Below, piece after piece: positions 46,177 to 55,278 of a stretch of 64,000 bases of DNA. The DNA lies in contig NZ_VDGG01000016.1 in NCBI RefSeq assembly GCF_006861775.1, positions 1-64,000 on the forward strand. The letters are read 5' to 3'. The notes below the pieces were generated by a model. It had not been told where the DNA came from. It ran no database searches and saw only the letters and a program-made list of their open reading frames with translations. The position numbers and the translations under genes are program-made. This DNA is from Psychrobacillus soli (lineage in GTDB: Bacteria > Bacillota > Bacilli > Bacillales_A > Planococcaceae). Each line of letters starts with the position of its first letter. The stretch's first letter is position 1.

Positions 46177-46221
46177 TTACAGTTATGTTACTGGTGCCAG
46201 GCACCCGTAACATAACTGTAA
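46177..46221. repeat. GGTGCC-x-GGCACC palindrome, copy 3
   Basis: TTACAGTTATGTTAC and GTAACATAACTGTAA flank TGGTGCCAGGCACCC; 45 bp. It lies between convergent genes and could act as a terminator. Confidence 0.88.
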
Positions 46222-46232
46222 TAATAAAAATT

Positions 46233-46481
46233 TTACTTTCGTTGATTTTTCAACTTTTCCAATAATCCCTGTACTTTTTCTCTTTGATTAGCTGTATTTT
46301 CTACTAATCTTTCCACTTTATATATGTCGTTTTCAATAGAGATAAGGACAATATCCCCTTCTTTCACTCCTTCATCCAGTTCAGAGGTAGAGATATGTAA
46401 TGTTTCTGTTTCAGAAGGGTATTTTAAAAACACTGCGAGTTCGCCTTCTACTCGATCGAGTGTGTATTTATTTGACTTCAC
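46233..46481 (-). CDS. DUF3006-family protein
   Basis: 82 aa, soluble. N-terminus KYTLDRVEGELAVFL and the IVLISIENDIYKVER stretch match the small DUF3006 family, usually encoded next to MBL-fold ComEC-like genes, as here. The start overlaps the upstream MBL gene stop by 14 nt, so they are translationally coupled. Function unknown. Confidence 0.85.
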   Translation of the reverse strand: MKSNKYTLDRVEGELAVFLKYPSETETLHISTSELDEGVKEGDIVLISIENDIYKVERLVENTANQREKVQGLLEKLKNQRK

Positions 46482-47673
46482 TTAACACTACCCCTTTCTC
46501 GTTTAGTAACTGCGCTGCATCTCCTCCGTTTCTCCACATTTGTCGACTCGTCCATTTCAAATGTGTTTCGTCTTCTCTCGCTTCAGGACCACTCGTAATA
46601 TAAATAGTTTCTCCTGCATCGATAGTCATATTCGGAAAACTATATACTTGATTGCCCGCAACAGAAACCAATTGCCATCCTTCTAGATTCACTGCTTCCT
46701 CCCCTTGATTTGTAATACCAACGATTTCTTCCCGCACATCTTTTTCCGAAATATAAAGTGGTGTTTCTGCTACACTTTCCTTATCATTCCGAAGAGAATC
46801 CGTCGCAACAGTGTAATCTTTCCCATCCGTTCTCACTACAATATTTCCTATTTCTGCAGTGCTATAAATGTCCGAATTTGCTTTTTTCAATCTAGTCACT
46901 ATTACTGGAGTAGGATGACCATACATATTATTTTCTCCATAACTTAGAATCGTCACTTCCGGTTGAACCTCACGAATAAAAGCATCCGAACTGCTTGTAT
47001 CTGAACCATGATGCCCCGCTTTTAAAACTGTCGACTTCAAGTTATACTCTTTTATCATACTTTTCTCCACGCCCGCATCGGCATCGCCTGTTAATAAAAA
47101 CGACACATCCTCATATTGCACTTTCAACACAATAGAAGCCTCATTATTATCATCAACATTCTCCCCTGTATTTAAAACAGTTATTTCTATATCCGAATCT
47201 AAAGGAATCGTATCGCCTACACTTGGCACGATAAACGGGATATGCTTGTCTAATATAAGCTGTAACATTTGCTCATACGTCTGTGTAGTATGTTCTTTTC
47301 CAGAATCTACGAAATTTTTAATGGAAACGGAGTTTAACACTGCGAGCAGTCCACCAATATGGTCAGCATCTGGATGCGTCGCTACAACATAATCTAGCTT
47401 GTCCACTCCATGTTGCCGTAAATAGGTCACTACGTCTTTTCCTTTTTCCCTTTTTCCTCCATCAACGAGCATATTCTTTCCTTCTGGAGATTGAATAAGT
47501 ATAGAATCTCCTTGTCCCACATCTATAAAATGAACGCTCATTTCTTTTTTAGCGTTTGTTTCAGTTGAAGATGTTTCTACTTTAGTTTCTTGACTATCAT
47601 TTTGCGTCTCTAGTGTGCAGCCAAACGTGATGAGAAGCAACAACGCACTAATGATCGATAATACTTGTTTCAT
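46468..47673 (-). CDS. MBL-fold (ComEC C-domain-like) lipoprotein with lamin-tail domain
   Basis: Exported lipoprotein, 401 aa. Lipobox ITFGC near residue 19 gives the mature N-terminal Cys. Residues 45-290 form a ComEC/Rec2-type metallo-beta-lactamase fold with IDVGQGDSILIQSP, ATHPDADHIGG, LLTGDAD and KAGHHGSDTSSS as metal-ligand motifs. The C-terminus (about 310-401: VGITNQGEEAVNLEGWQLVS) is a lamin-tail (LTD) domain, often involved in DNA or surface binding. An extracellular nuclease or phosphodiesterase is plausible. Confidence 0.87.
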   Translation of the reverse strand: MKQVLSIISALLLLITFGCTLETQNDSQETKVETSSTETNAKKEMSVHFIDVGQGDSILIQSPEGKNMLVDGGKREKGKDVVTYLRQHGVDKLDYVVATHPDADHIGGLLAVLNSVSIKNFVDSGKEHTTQTYEQMLQLILDKHIPFIVPSVGDTIPLDSDIEITVLNTGENVDDNNEASIVLKVQYEDVSFLLTGDADAGVEKSMIKEYNLKSTVLKAGHHGSDTSSSDAFIREVQPEVTILSYGENNMYGHPTPVIVTRLKKANSDIYSTAEIGNIVVRTDGKDYTVATDSLRNDKESVAETPLYISEKDVREEIVGITNQGEEAVNLEGWQLVSVAGNQVYSFPNMTIDAGETIYITSGPEAREDETHLKWTSRQMWRNGGDAAQLLNEKGVVLSEVK

Positions 47674-47748
47674 TTAAACCCTTCCTTTTTTACTACTCAA
47701 CCCTATTTTAACATAGTAATTTACAGAGCTAATTATTTCGTTAATAGT

Positions 47749-47795
47749 GTTACAGTTATGTTACTGGTGCCTGGCACCAGTAACATAACCGTAAC
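47749..47795. repeat. GGTGCC-x-GGCACC palindrome, copy 4
   Basis: GTTACAGTTATGTTAC and GTAACATAACCGTAAC (one mismatch) flank TGGTGCCTGGCACCA; 47 bp. Located between divergent genes, upstream of the queT promoter. Confidence 0.88.
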
Positions 47796-47852
47796 AATCT
47801 CCTTGACAAACACTGTACTTTTGACATATTATTATCCATTGTGATTACAATT

Positions 47853-47893
47853 TACGTGGTTCGAGAACCTCCCACGGAAAAAAACTAAGGAGA
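47853..47893 (+). promoter_or_regulatory. PreQ1-I riboswitch of queT
   Basis: ACGTGGTTCGAG...ACCTCCCACGG then AAAAAAACTAAGGAG. The CGTGG/CCACG stem, C-rich loop and A-rich tail are the class I preQ1 aptamer, and the tail contains the SD AAGGAG. This predicts translational shut-off when preQ1 binds. Confidence 0.94.
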
Positions 47894-47901
47894 AATGAAT
47901 A

Positions 47902-48384
47902 ATGAAAACAAAAACTCTTGCAATAAGTGGTATTATTGCAGCTTTATATGTTGCGGTTTCGCTTCTAATTGCACCTTTTGCATTTGGTGCAGTACAATTT
48001 CGTATTGCTGAAATGTTCAATCACCTGATTGTCTTTAATAAAAAGTACTTCTTTGGCATTGTACTTGGTGTAATCGTAACGAATATGTTTTCCCCTATGG
48101 CTGCATATGATTTAACATTCGGGGTAGCACATTCGATCATTACTTTATCACTTACTGTTTTTGCATCTAAGTTTATTAAAGGACATATTGCACGCATGAT
48201 ATTCAATACGTTAATCTTCACGTTTACGATGTTTATCATTGCATTCGAATTACAACTTGCATTTGATCTACCATTTTTCTATACATGGTTAACTGTTGCA
48301 GCTGGTGAATTCGTTGTATTAGCAGTAGGGATTCCGGTTATGACTGCTTTGAATAAACGATTAAACTTTAAATCATTGATTTAA
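47902..48384 (+). CDS. queT: Queuosine precursor transporter QueT
   Basis: Membrane S-component-like importer for preQ1 or related queuosine precursors, 160 aa, five or six helices. N-terminus AISGIIAALYVAVSLLIAPFAFGAVQFRIAE is the QueT family hallmark. The preQ1 riboswitch directly upstream supports the substrate. The start is 9 nt after AAGGAG. No queuosine synthesis genes nearby. Confidence 0.93.
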   Translation: MKTKTLAISGIIAALYVAVSLLIAPFAFGAVQFRIAEMFNHLIVFNKKYFFGIVLGVIVTNMFSPMAAYDLTFGVAHSIITLSLTVFASKFIKGHIARMIFNTLIFTFTMFIIAFELQLAFDLPFFYTWLTVAAGEFVVLAVGIPVMTALNKRLNFKSLI

Positions 48385-48390
48385 ATAATT

Positions 48391-48425
48391 TGCCCCCGAT
48401 TCTAACTAGAACCGGGGCATTTTTT
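48391..48425. terminator. Terminator of queT / osmolyte ABC operon
   Basis: TGCCCCCG, ATTCTAACTAGAAC, CGGGGCATTTTTT; touches the stop of the convergent gene. Confidence 0.85.
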
Positions 48426-49317
48426 ATTTTTCAATTAAATCTTTCTCCACTAAGAAATCATGCGCAACATCTTCCGCTTTCTCTCCATCAATATCTACTT
48501 TTGCATTCATCTTTAACATATCCTCTTCCGAAATTTTTCCCGCTAATTCATTTAGTACTTTTTCTAGCTCCGGAAACTTTTCTAATGCCTCTAAGCGCAC
48601 TACTGGAGCTGCATCATACTTAGGGAAAAATCCTAAATCATCTTGTGTTGTCTGTAATTCAAAACGTTCTATGCGTCCATCTGTTGTAAATGCTGGAATC
48701 ACATCTACGTCCCCGTTTTTTACCGCCTCATACATCACATTTGGATCAAGGCTTTTCGTTTCCGTGAATGTAAAAGGATAAGAGTTAATCAAATCATCAA
48801 ATCCGTCTCCTTGTCGTTCATAAAAAGCATGAGGAGCTCCAAACACCATATCCCCGAACCTAGACACTTCCACAAGGTCAGAATAAGTCTCTGCATCATA
48901 ATCTTTGTCTTTTGCATAGGCTAATGTATACGTATTTTCAAACCCAAGTGGGCTTAACCAAGTAGCTTGAAATTGTTCTTCATACCCTTTTTTTACTCGT
49001 TCCAACACACTCTCTGAACTTTCTCCTACCTCAGATGCTTCTTTTAAAACATCCTTTAAACCTGTACCCGTATATTCTACATATAGGTCGATATCGCCTT
49101 TCTCCAGTGCCGGGGTCATAATCGCCACTTCTCCAAGTCCTTCTTTATACTCCACTTTGTAATCGGTACGTCCTTCAATATATTGGCCTAAAATCTGAGG
49201 CAATATATATTGTTCTGTCCAAGGTTTCCCACTGATCACTAGTGTCTCATCCGAGTTCGAACAAGCACCTAGTAATGCAGTCACTACAATCCCAATAATT
49301 ATGAATGTCTTTTTCAT
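48424..49317 (-). CDS. Osmolyte ABC transporter, substrate-binding lipoprotein (OpuCC/OsmF-like)
   Basis: Binds glycine betaine, carnitine or choline-type osmolytes outside the membrane. 297 aa, lipobox LLGAC at about residues 15-19, then a periplasmic-binding fold (VISGKPWTEQYILPQILGQYI; YVEYTGTGL near 90; VYNAFTTDGR-like VIPAFTTDGRIE near 215). Last gene of a three-gene operon (ATPase, permease, binding protein). Confidence 0.9.
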   Translation of the reverse strand: MKKTFIIIGIVVTALLGACSNSDETLVISGKPWTEQYILPQILGQYIEGRTDYKVEYKEGLGEVAIMTPALEKGDIDLYVEYTGTGLKDVLKEASEVGESSESVLERVKKGYEEQFQATWLSPLGFENTYTLAYAKDKDYDAETYSDLVEVSRFGDMVFGAPHAFYERQGDGFDDLINSYPFTFTETKSLDPNVMYEAVKNGDVDVIPAFTTDGRIERFELQTTQDDLGFFPKYDAAPVVRLEALEKFPELEKVLNELAGKISEEDMLKMNAKVDIDGEKAEDVAHDFLVEKDLIEK

Positions 49318-49323
49318 TCCTCA

Positions 49324-49968
49324 TCATCCCCTTGTATTTAATCCTTTTGGTGTCGCTTTTTTCTCAATCCACTTCAAAATGAGATCAAACAATATGGCTA
49401 ATAAAGCAACGGGTAATGCACCTGCTAAAACAAGTGAATTATTGTAAGACTGCAATCCCCGGTAAATAACATCACCTAACCCCCCTGCCCCAACAAAAGT
49501 AGCAAGTGTCGCAATTCCAACCGTCAAAACAGTCGCAGTTCGAATTCCTGCCATGATAAATGGCAAAGCAAGCGGAAACTCAATCTGCCATAGCAATTGA
49601 TTTGTCGTCATCCCCATCCCACGTCCTGCTTCAATAACGGAATCATCAATTGTTGTAATGCCTGTATATGTATTCCGTAAAATAGGTAAGAGTGCATAAA
49701 TTATTAGTGCAATCAAAGCGGTTATGGTGCCTATTCCGATGAGTGGAACTAGAAATCCAAACAACGCCAAACTAGGAATCGTTTGAAAAACTGCAGTTAC
49801 TCCAATAATCGGTTCCGCAAATTTCCGATACCTCGCCACAAAAATACCTAACGGCAAGGCGATACCAATACCAATCGCTAAAGCGATAAAAGATAAATAA
49901 ATATGTTGTAAAAATGCTTCTTGTATTAAATCGGATCTACTTAGAATCGTGTCTAAAAAAGTTTGCAT
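49324..49968 (-). CDS. Osmolyte ABC transporter, permease (OpuCB-like)
   Basis: Inner-membrane channel subunit, 214 aa, about five or six helices, with the EAA loop GRGMGMTTNQLLWQIEFPLALP near residue 135. This operon has one permease, whereas B. subtilis OpuC has two (OpuCB and OpuCD), so a homodimer is expected. The start directly follows the ATPase stop. Confidence 0.9.
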   Translation of the reverse strand: MQTFLDTILSRSDLIQEAFLQHIYLSFIALAIGIGIALPLGIFVARYRKFAEPIIGVTAVFQTIPSLALFGFLVPLIGIGTITALIALIIYALLPILRNTYTGITTIDDSVIEAGRGMGMTTNQLLWQIEFPLALPFIMAGIRTATVLTVGIATLATFVGAGGLGDVIYRGLQSYNNSLVLAGALPVALLAILFDLILKWIEKKATPKGLNTRG

Positions 49969-50931
49969 TTACAACACCTCTTCCTTTGCAAGGATGGCAT
50001 GAAGAATAACAGATTGGTTCACAAATCCTAACTTTTGCATTCCTTTTTTAACGAGTAAGTTTTTGGTTCCTTCGTTTTCCAATAATGCAATCGCTTCTTC
50101 TATTAATATGGATGCATCTACTACTAAATACGGAAAATGTTCGTCTTGTTCAAAAAAAGGTATATACTCCTGTAGCGTACGCTTTCCAACTGATCGCTTT
50201 CGATTGATACGTTCTACACCTATGAAGTTTTGAACAAAATGATTAATGGGCGATTCTATTAATTCTCTAGGTGTACCTATTTGCTCAATCTGACCATTTC
50301 TCATCACAACAATAAGATCAGCTATTTTTAAAGCTTCATCCATATCATGGGTGACAAATACAATTGTTTTCTTCAGTTTTTTTTGTATTTTTTTCGTTTC
50401 TATTTGTAATTGCTCGCGACTGACAGGATCCAATGCACTAAATGGCTCATCCATTAATACAATCTCTGGATTTCCAGCTAATGCCCTTACAACGCCTATC
50501 CTTTGCTGTTGCCCGCCACTTAACTCTAGAGGATATTTAGAAAGATACTGTGTAGGATCCAGACCAACCATTTGCATTAGTTCATAAATCCGTCCATATG
50601 TTTTTTCTTTTGGCCATCCCTTTAGATTCGGTACAAGTGATGCATTCCTTTCAATCGACATATGTGGAAACAAACCTATTCGTTGAATAACGTAGCCAAT
50701 TGTTTTACGAAGTTCCACTGCGTCCACTGAAGTGACCGTTTTGCCATCTACATACACTTCTCCGGAGGTTGGAACTTCTAATCGATTGATCATTTTCATT
50801 AATGTTGTCTTGCCACATCCACTTGGACCAATAATCACAACTAATTGTTCAGCGGGAATAGTTAAAGACACATCTTTTAATGCCTCTGTACCATCCTCAA
50901 ACACTTTCGTAATCTTATCAAATCGGATCAT
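49969..50931 (-). CDS. Osmolyte ABC transporter, ATP-binding protein (OpuCA-like)
   Basis: ATPase subunit, 320 aa: Walker A GPSGCGKTT near residue 34, signature LSGGQQQRIGVVRAL near 140, Walker B IVLMDEPFSALDP near 160, switch VTHDMDEA near 195. The tail after residue 250 holds one CBS-like stretch, shorter than the two CBS domains of OpuCA (about 380 aa) that sense ionic strength. First gene of the operon; a SigB-like promoter lies 45 nt upstream. Confidence 0.9.
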   Translation of the reverse strand: MIRFDKITKVFEDGTEALKDVSLTIPAEQLVVIIGPSGCGKTTLMKMINRLEVPTSGEVYVDGKTVTSVDAVELRKTIGYVIQRIGLFPHMSIERNASLVPNLKGWPKEKTYGRIYELMQMVGLDPTQYLSKYPLELSGGQQQRIGVVRALAGNPEIVLMDEPFSALDPVSREQLQIETKKIQKKLKKTIVFVTHDMDEALKIADLIVVMRNGQIEQIGTPRELIESPINHFVQNFIGVERINRKRSVGKRTLQEYIPFFEQDEHFPYLVVDASILIEEAIALLENEGTKNLLVKKGMQKLGFVNQSVILHAILAKEEVL

Positions 50932-50975
50932 CTAAACCTTCCCCCTTACTACACTATATTTATCTGTTACTCTAT

Positions 50976-50999
50976 ATACCCTAAAAAGTTTTATTAAAG
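50976..50999 (-). promoter_or_regulatory. SigB-like promoter of the osmolyte ABC operon
   Basis: Reverse strand: CTTTAA (50994-50999), 12-bp spacer, GGGTAT (50976-50981). One mismatch to GTTTAA/GGGTAT; spacer at the short end of the accepted range. Confidence 0.5.
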
Positions 51000-51013
51000 C
51001 GTATAAAAAAGAA

Positions 51014-51050
51014 AAAAACCAGATTCTAAATAATATAGAATCCGGTTTAT
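51014..51050 (-). terminator. Terminator of luciferase-like gene
   Basis: Reverse strand: AACCGGATTCTAT, ATTATTT, AGAATCTGGTTTTTTT. Confidence 0.87.
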
Positions 51051-51053
51051 TTA

Positions 51054-52070
51054 TTAAGCTTTTATCCCAGTCACTTCCGCAACTATTTCATACGAGCGGA
51101 GGCGCGCTTTATGGTCATAAATCGTTGAGTTAATAATTAATTCATCCGCTCCAGTTTCTTCTACAAACGCTTGAAGCTTCTCTTTCACTTCCTCTGGATT
51201 TCCGATAATCGTCGATTTCAGTTGGTTCAAAATGCTTTCCTTTTCCAACGGACTCCAAATTCCTTCCATCGATTCTACTGGCGGTTGAATTTGACCAGGG
51301 GTGTTTCTGATCAAATTTAAAAACTGCTGTTGATGAGTGGTAGAAAGTATTTTTGCTTCATCCGTTGTATCTGCTGCAATAATATTCACACCGACCATGG
51401 CATAAGGTTTATCTAATACAGCTGACGGCTCAAAATATTGACGATATCGCTCAAGTGCTGGTAATGTATTTTCCGGTGAAAAATGACTTGCAAACGAAAA
51501 AGGTAGTCCGAGTTGAGCAGCTAACGTAGCGCTAAATCCACTGGATCCAAGTAACCAAATAGGAATCTCTTGCCCCTCACCTGGTATCGCTCGTACTTTA
51601 TTAAGCTTAGAATTGGCGTCTAAATAGCCGCGCAACTCTTCTAATTGTTGTGGAAAATCATGTCCACTACTCCTCGAATCACGTCGCAATGCCATCGCCG
51701 TTAACTGATCTGTTCCTGGAGCTCTACCAAGTCCTAGATCAATTCTTCCAGGATACATTGCTTCTAATGTTCCAAATTGCTCTGCAATCACAAGTGGTGC
51801 ATGGTTCGGCAACATAATACCACCTGAACCTACCCGAATTTTTTCTGTCGCTGCAGCAACATACCCAATCACAACAGAAGTGGCAGAACTTGCGATACCG
51901 GGCATACCGTGATGCTCAGCAAGCCACACACGATTATACCCCCACTTTTCTGCATGCTGTGCTAAATCCTTTGTATTTAGAAATGCTTCTGATGGAGAGC
52001 TACCTAAAGTAATTGGTGCTAAATCTAATACAGAATATTTTATTTGATCTAATGTTTTTGTATTGTGCAA
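51054..52070 (-). CDS. LLM-class flavin-dependent oxidoreductase (YceB-like)
   Basis: Luciferase-like monooxygenase fold, 338 aa, of the alkane-1-monooxygenase-like subgroup (YceB/YtmO relatives): [20 protein letters not shown] near residue 45, [20 protein letters not shown] near 80 and [10 protein letters not shown] near 112. It would use FMNH2 or F420-free flavin; substrate unknown. TTG start with AAGGGGACGAGATAA upstream. Monocistronic. Confidence 0.88.
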   Translation of the reverse strand: MHNTKTLDQIKYSVLDLAPITLGSSPSEAFLNTKDLAQHAEKWGYNRVWLAEHHGMPGIASSATSVVIGYVAAATEKIRVGSGGIMLPNHAPLVIAEQFGTLEAMYPGRIDLGLGRAPGTDQLTAMALRRDSRSSGHDFPQQLEELRGYLDANSKLNKVRAIPGEGQEIPIWLLGSSGFSATLAAQLGLPFSFASHFSPENTLPALERYRQYFEPSAVLDKPYAMVGVNIIAADTTDEAKILSTTHQQQFLNLIRNTPGQIQPPVESMEGIWSPLEKESILNQLKSTIIGNPEEVKEKLQAFVEETGADELIINSTIYDHKARLRSYEIVAEVTGIKA

Positions 52071-52156
52071 TTATCTCGTCCCCTTATATTTAATAATGGT
52101 CTCCCTTAAACGATAGCGTACTCTTCTCGAAAAACAAAATAATTGAACCTAAAAAT

Positions 52157-52200
52157 AGCAGATCCTATACAACATAACATTGTATAAAATCTGCTACTTT
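52157..52200 (-). terminator. Terminator of MCP gene
   Basis: Reverse strand: AGCAGATTTTATACAA, TGTTATG, TTGTATAGGATCTGCT, then ATTTTT. Confidence 0.85.
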
Positions 52201-52209
52201 CCTATTTAC

Positions 52210-53943
52210 TTAATTTAATTTAAAATCCGAAACGACATCTTGAAGTTTCTCGGACATCTCTGCCAAAGAGCGTGATGCAGCAGTCATTTCAACCATGGAT
52301 GCATACTGTTCTTCTGCTGCCGCTACTACGTTTTGTGTGTAATCGGTTGATCTTTCTGTTACATCTTTTGTTTTGTTTACTTCTGTTACAAGTACTTCTG
52401 TATTACTATTAATTTCTTGAATTTCTTCGGAAATAAACGAAAGCTTATTATTTATCAAGTTTATATCGTCCGCAATTCTTTCAAACGTTTTTCCTGCATT
52501 CGAAACATAATTCATACCGCTTTCTATTGCAATTTTTCCTTCAGTTGCAGTTTGTACGGTATGTTTTGTATTATCTTGAATTTCACTTATTAACGAGGAA
52601 ATATTTTTAGCAGCATTTCCGGATTCCTCCGCTAACTTCCTCACTTCATCCGCTACAACAGCAAAGCCTTTACCATGTTCACCTGCTCGAGCTGCTTCTA
52701 TTGCTGCGTTTAGAGCAAGTAAATTCGTTTGTTCTGCTATACCTGTAATCACATTAATAATTTCGCCAATTTCTTGTGACTTACGTTCCAGCACTAACAT
52801 TGCTTCTGTTGTCACCGAACTTTGATTATTGATTTGATTCATTTGTTCCACCGTTTGCATAATAACTTCATTACCAGAAAGAGATACTTTAGAAGTTTCA
52901 ATGGAAAGATCGTTTAATTCTTTAATATTCGTCGTTATTTCCGTGATGCTAGAGGAGATTTGCGATACCGAATTTTTCGCTTCTTGCATGCCAAATAACT
53001 GACTTTCTTGTCCAGAAGAAATTTGTTGAATAGATTCCGTAATTTCCTCTGATGCTCTACTCGTTTGCTCACTACTAGCCGTAAGCTCTTCAGATGTAGC
53101 TGCCACTTGTTGCGCTGAGTCCGAAACGGAATTGAGGACTTCCTTTAAATTGGTAGTCATTGTATTTAACCCATTTGCTAAATCGCCCAATTCATCTTTA
53201 TTTTTAATCTTAATATTTTTAATAGATAAGTCTTGGTCGGCAATCTTTTTCAGATTTTGAGCAATTAACTGGATTGGGTTTCCTAAATGTCTAGAAAAAA
53301 GAATGATTACAACTATACCTATTAATGTACTCACGGCAAGTGTAATAGCAATAGTCATAAGGATAGAATTAGTTCCTTTATTAAAAGCCTGCATATAAGT
53401 TCCTGCACTTACTACCCAACCCCAGTTTGGATCTATTGTATTATAAGTGATTTTTGTCGCCGCAGTACCAGGCTGATTTGGCAAATCCCATTTATAATAA
53501 GAATAACCACCTCCTGCTTCTGCAGTTTTAATAATATCCTGTACAACATATTTCCCATCAATATCTTTGTTTTCCCATCCATTTGTTCCTTCAATAGAAG
53601 GATGAGCAATTTGTTCACCGTCCGTACCATAGATAACGAAGTATCCATTTGCTCCTAAATCTACTTTCGTTGTTAACGCACGTTTACCGTCACTTTGTAA
53701 ATCACCAAGTAAGTATTGCTTTACTTGTTCCTGTGCTTCTTCCAGCGTCATTTCACCATTTTCAACAGAAGTATTCATTGCATCAATTACTAGAAGTGCC
53801 ATCTCCACACCATTTTTAAGTGTTTTTTCTCCCAATTCATCTAAGTTATTCTTAGCCGAAAAGTAGCTACTTACACCTATTATTAAACTTGGAACTAATA
53901 ATAGACAGATAGAAATAATAAAAAGTTTTGTACGTATTCTCAT
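52210..53943 (-). CDS. Methyl-accepting chemotaxis protein with Cache sensor
   Basis: Membrane chemoreceptor, 577 aa from 53943. TM1 at residues 7-27, extracellular single-Cache domain (about 30-190, with [12 protein letters not shown] and [10 protein letters not shown]...[11 protein letters not shown] typical of sCache_2), TM2 near 200-222, HAMP, then the coiled signalling domain with the conserved tip [20 protein letters not shown] near residue 430. Ligand unknown. The start follows GAAGGGGAATGGAAA; eleven upstream in-frame codons lack support. Fits the motAB-driven motility encoded earlier. Confidence 0.92.
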   Translation of the reverse strand: MRIRTKLFIISICLLLVPSLIIGVSSYFSAKNNLDELGEKTLKNGVEMALLVIDAMNTSVENGEMTLEEAQEQVKQYLLGDLQSDGKRALTTKVDLGANGYFVIYGTDGEQIAHPSIEGTNGWENKDIDGKYVVQDIIKTAEAGGGYSYYKWDLPNQPGTAATKITYNTIDPNWGWVVSAGTYMQAFNKGTNSILMTIAITLAVSTLIGIVVIILFSRHLGNPIQLIAQNLKKIADQDLSIKNIKIKNKDELGDLANGLNTMTTNLKEVLNSVSDSAQQVAATSEELTASSEQTSRASEEITESIQQISSGQESQLFGMQEAKNSVSQISSSITEITTNIKELNDLSIETSKVSLSGNEVIMQTVEQMNQINNQSSVTTEAMLVLERKSQEIGEIINVITGIAEQTNLLALNAAIEAARAGEHGKGFAVVADEVRKLAEESGNAAKNISSLISEIQDNTKHTVQTATEGKIAIESGMNYVSNAGKTFERIADDINLINNKLSFISEEIQEINSNTEVLVTEVNKTKDVTERSTDYTQNVVAAAEEQYASMVEMTAASRSLAEMSEKLQDVVSDFKLN

Positions 53944-54095
53944 TTTCCATTCCCCTTCTTTGGATAAACATAACAACCATATGTATTTATAACTACCTAA
54001 TAAGTATCGACTGAAACTTTTGAATCTTTAACATTTAATTTTAATAGGATATAAAAACTATTTCTGAAACTAGTAATTAAAGTCTTTTTACACAA

Positions 54096-54130
54096 AAAGA
54101 AGCTGTCTCTAAAGTGATTTAGAGACAGCC
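54096..54130 (-). terminator. Terminator of dioxygenase gene
   Basis: Reverse strand: GCTGTCTCTAAA, TCAC, TTTAGAGACAGC then TTCTTTTT. Confidence 0.9.
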
Positions 54131-54141
54131 CTCTGTTTAAC

Positions 54142-55119
54142 TTATTCTTTTACAAAGTCAATTGTACTTCTTACCGTATCGATAGGACGAACTAAGCTTT
54201 CTATTTGTTCACGTTTTGGTTCTAAAAACGGTGGTAAAGATAGCTTTTCTCCAAGTGTTTCATAAGGCTCATCTCCCATGAATCCCGGACCATCTGTCGC
54301 AAACTCAAACAAAATGCCATTTGCAACTCTTGCGTATAAACTTTGGAAGAAGAAGCGATCCACAAAACCAGATGTTTGGAATCCAAAACTCTCCATGCGA
54401 GTAGTCCATTCATCCAACACAGAACGATCTTCTACACGGAAAGCTGCATGATGGACTGTACCAAACCCTTGTCGTCCTGGAGGAAGCATAATATTTTTCT
54501 CTACGATGACTTGAGCACCATTTCCGCCTTCTCCAACCTCAAATAAATGAAAAGATCCTTCTTGCGCTATTTCTTTGAAAAGCATTACTTTTTCTAATAC
54601 TTCTTTCATATAATCGAACTCTGCAATTCGAATATGAATTGGTCCAAGCCCCGAAATAGCATATTCTAAAGGAATTGGTCCCTTTTGCCATGGTGTTCCT
54701 GATGCAATTCCTTCATTATTTTCATCTGACACTAATTGATATTGTTGATCATCAAAGTCTACGAAAGAAAGAACTTTTGTACCAAATTGATCTTGTATTC
54801 CAGTATGTTTTACTCCTAAACGATCGAAACGTTTTTCCCAATAATCTAGTGCTGCATCACTTGGGACACGGAATCCTGTTTTATAAATTTCGTTTGTTCC
54901 ATGTGTCCCTTTTGGAATGCCAGGAAAATCGAAGAATGTCATATCTGTTCCCGCTCCACCTACATCATCAGCAAAAAACAAGTGATACGTTTGAATATCA
55001 TCTTGGTTTACTGTTTTTTTAACTAAACGCATTCCTAGTGTATATGTGAAAAATTTATAATTCTCTTCCGCACTACTTGTAATAGCAGTTACATGGTGCA
55101 TACCTTTTAAATGATTCAT
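54142..55119 (-). CDS. VOC-family ring-cleaving dioxygenase (MhqO/MhqA-like)
   Basis: Iron-dependent extradiol-type dioxygenase that opens hydroquinone/catechol rings, 325 aa, two VOC modules. Metal ligands expected from MHHVTAITSS (His) near residue 7, HHAAFRVED (His) near 220 and LFEFATDGPGF (Glu) near 270. Close to B. subtilis MhqO/MhqE, induced by quinone stress through MhqR; a half-conserved MhqR-like site overlaps the promoter region. The start follows GGAGG at 7 nt. Confidence 0.88.
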   Translation of the reverse strand: MNHLKGMHHVTAITSSAEENYKFFTYTLGMRLVKKTVNQDDIQTYHLFFADDVGGAGTDMTFFDFPGIPKGTHGTNEIYKTGFRVPSDAALDYWEKRFDRLGVKHTGIQDQFGTKVLSFVDFDDQQYQLVSDENNEGIASGTPWQKGPIPLEYAISGLGPIHIRIAEFDYMKEVLEKVMLFKEIAQEGSFHLFEVGEGGNGAQVIVEKNIMLPPGRQGFGTVHHAAFRVEDRSVLDEWTTRMESFGFQTSGFVDRFFFQSLYARVANGILFEFATDGPGFMGDEPYETLGEKLSLPPFLEPKREQIESLVRPIDTVRSTIDFVKE

Positions 55120-55153
55120 ATTATATTCCTCCATCGTTTTACCCTTAATTAAA

Positions 55154-55201
55154 ACATCTCTAATTCAAAGTAACTTTAACATGAATAAAAAAGCTTGTCA
55201 A
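55154..55201 (-). promoter_or_regulatory. Promoter with MhqR-like operator, dioxygenase gene
   Basis: Reverse strand: TTGACA (55196-55201), 17-bp spacer, TAAAGT (55173-55178). Just downstream, GAATTAGAGAT (55155-55165) matches one arm of the MhqR consensus ATCTCGAATTCGAGAT; the other arm is poor. Confidence 0.6.
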
Positions 55202-55206
55202 ACGAG

Positions 55207-55247
55207 TAGAAACTGTCTCCAATGCCTAACATGGAAGACAGTTTCTA
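55207..55247 (-). terminator. Hairpin after ornithine-cyclodeaminase-like gene
   Basis: AGAAACTGTCT and AGACAGTTTCT arms around an 18-nt loop; no clear T-run on the gene's strand. Confidence 0.55.
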
Positions 55248-55278
55248 TTGTCATGATGTGCATATTCGATAGAAACAA

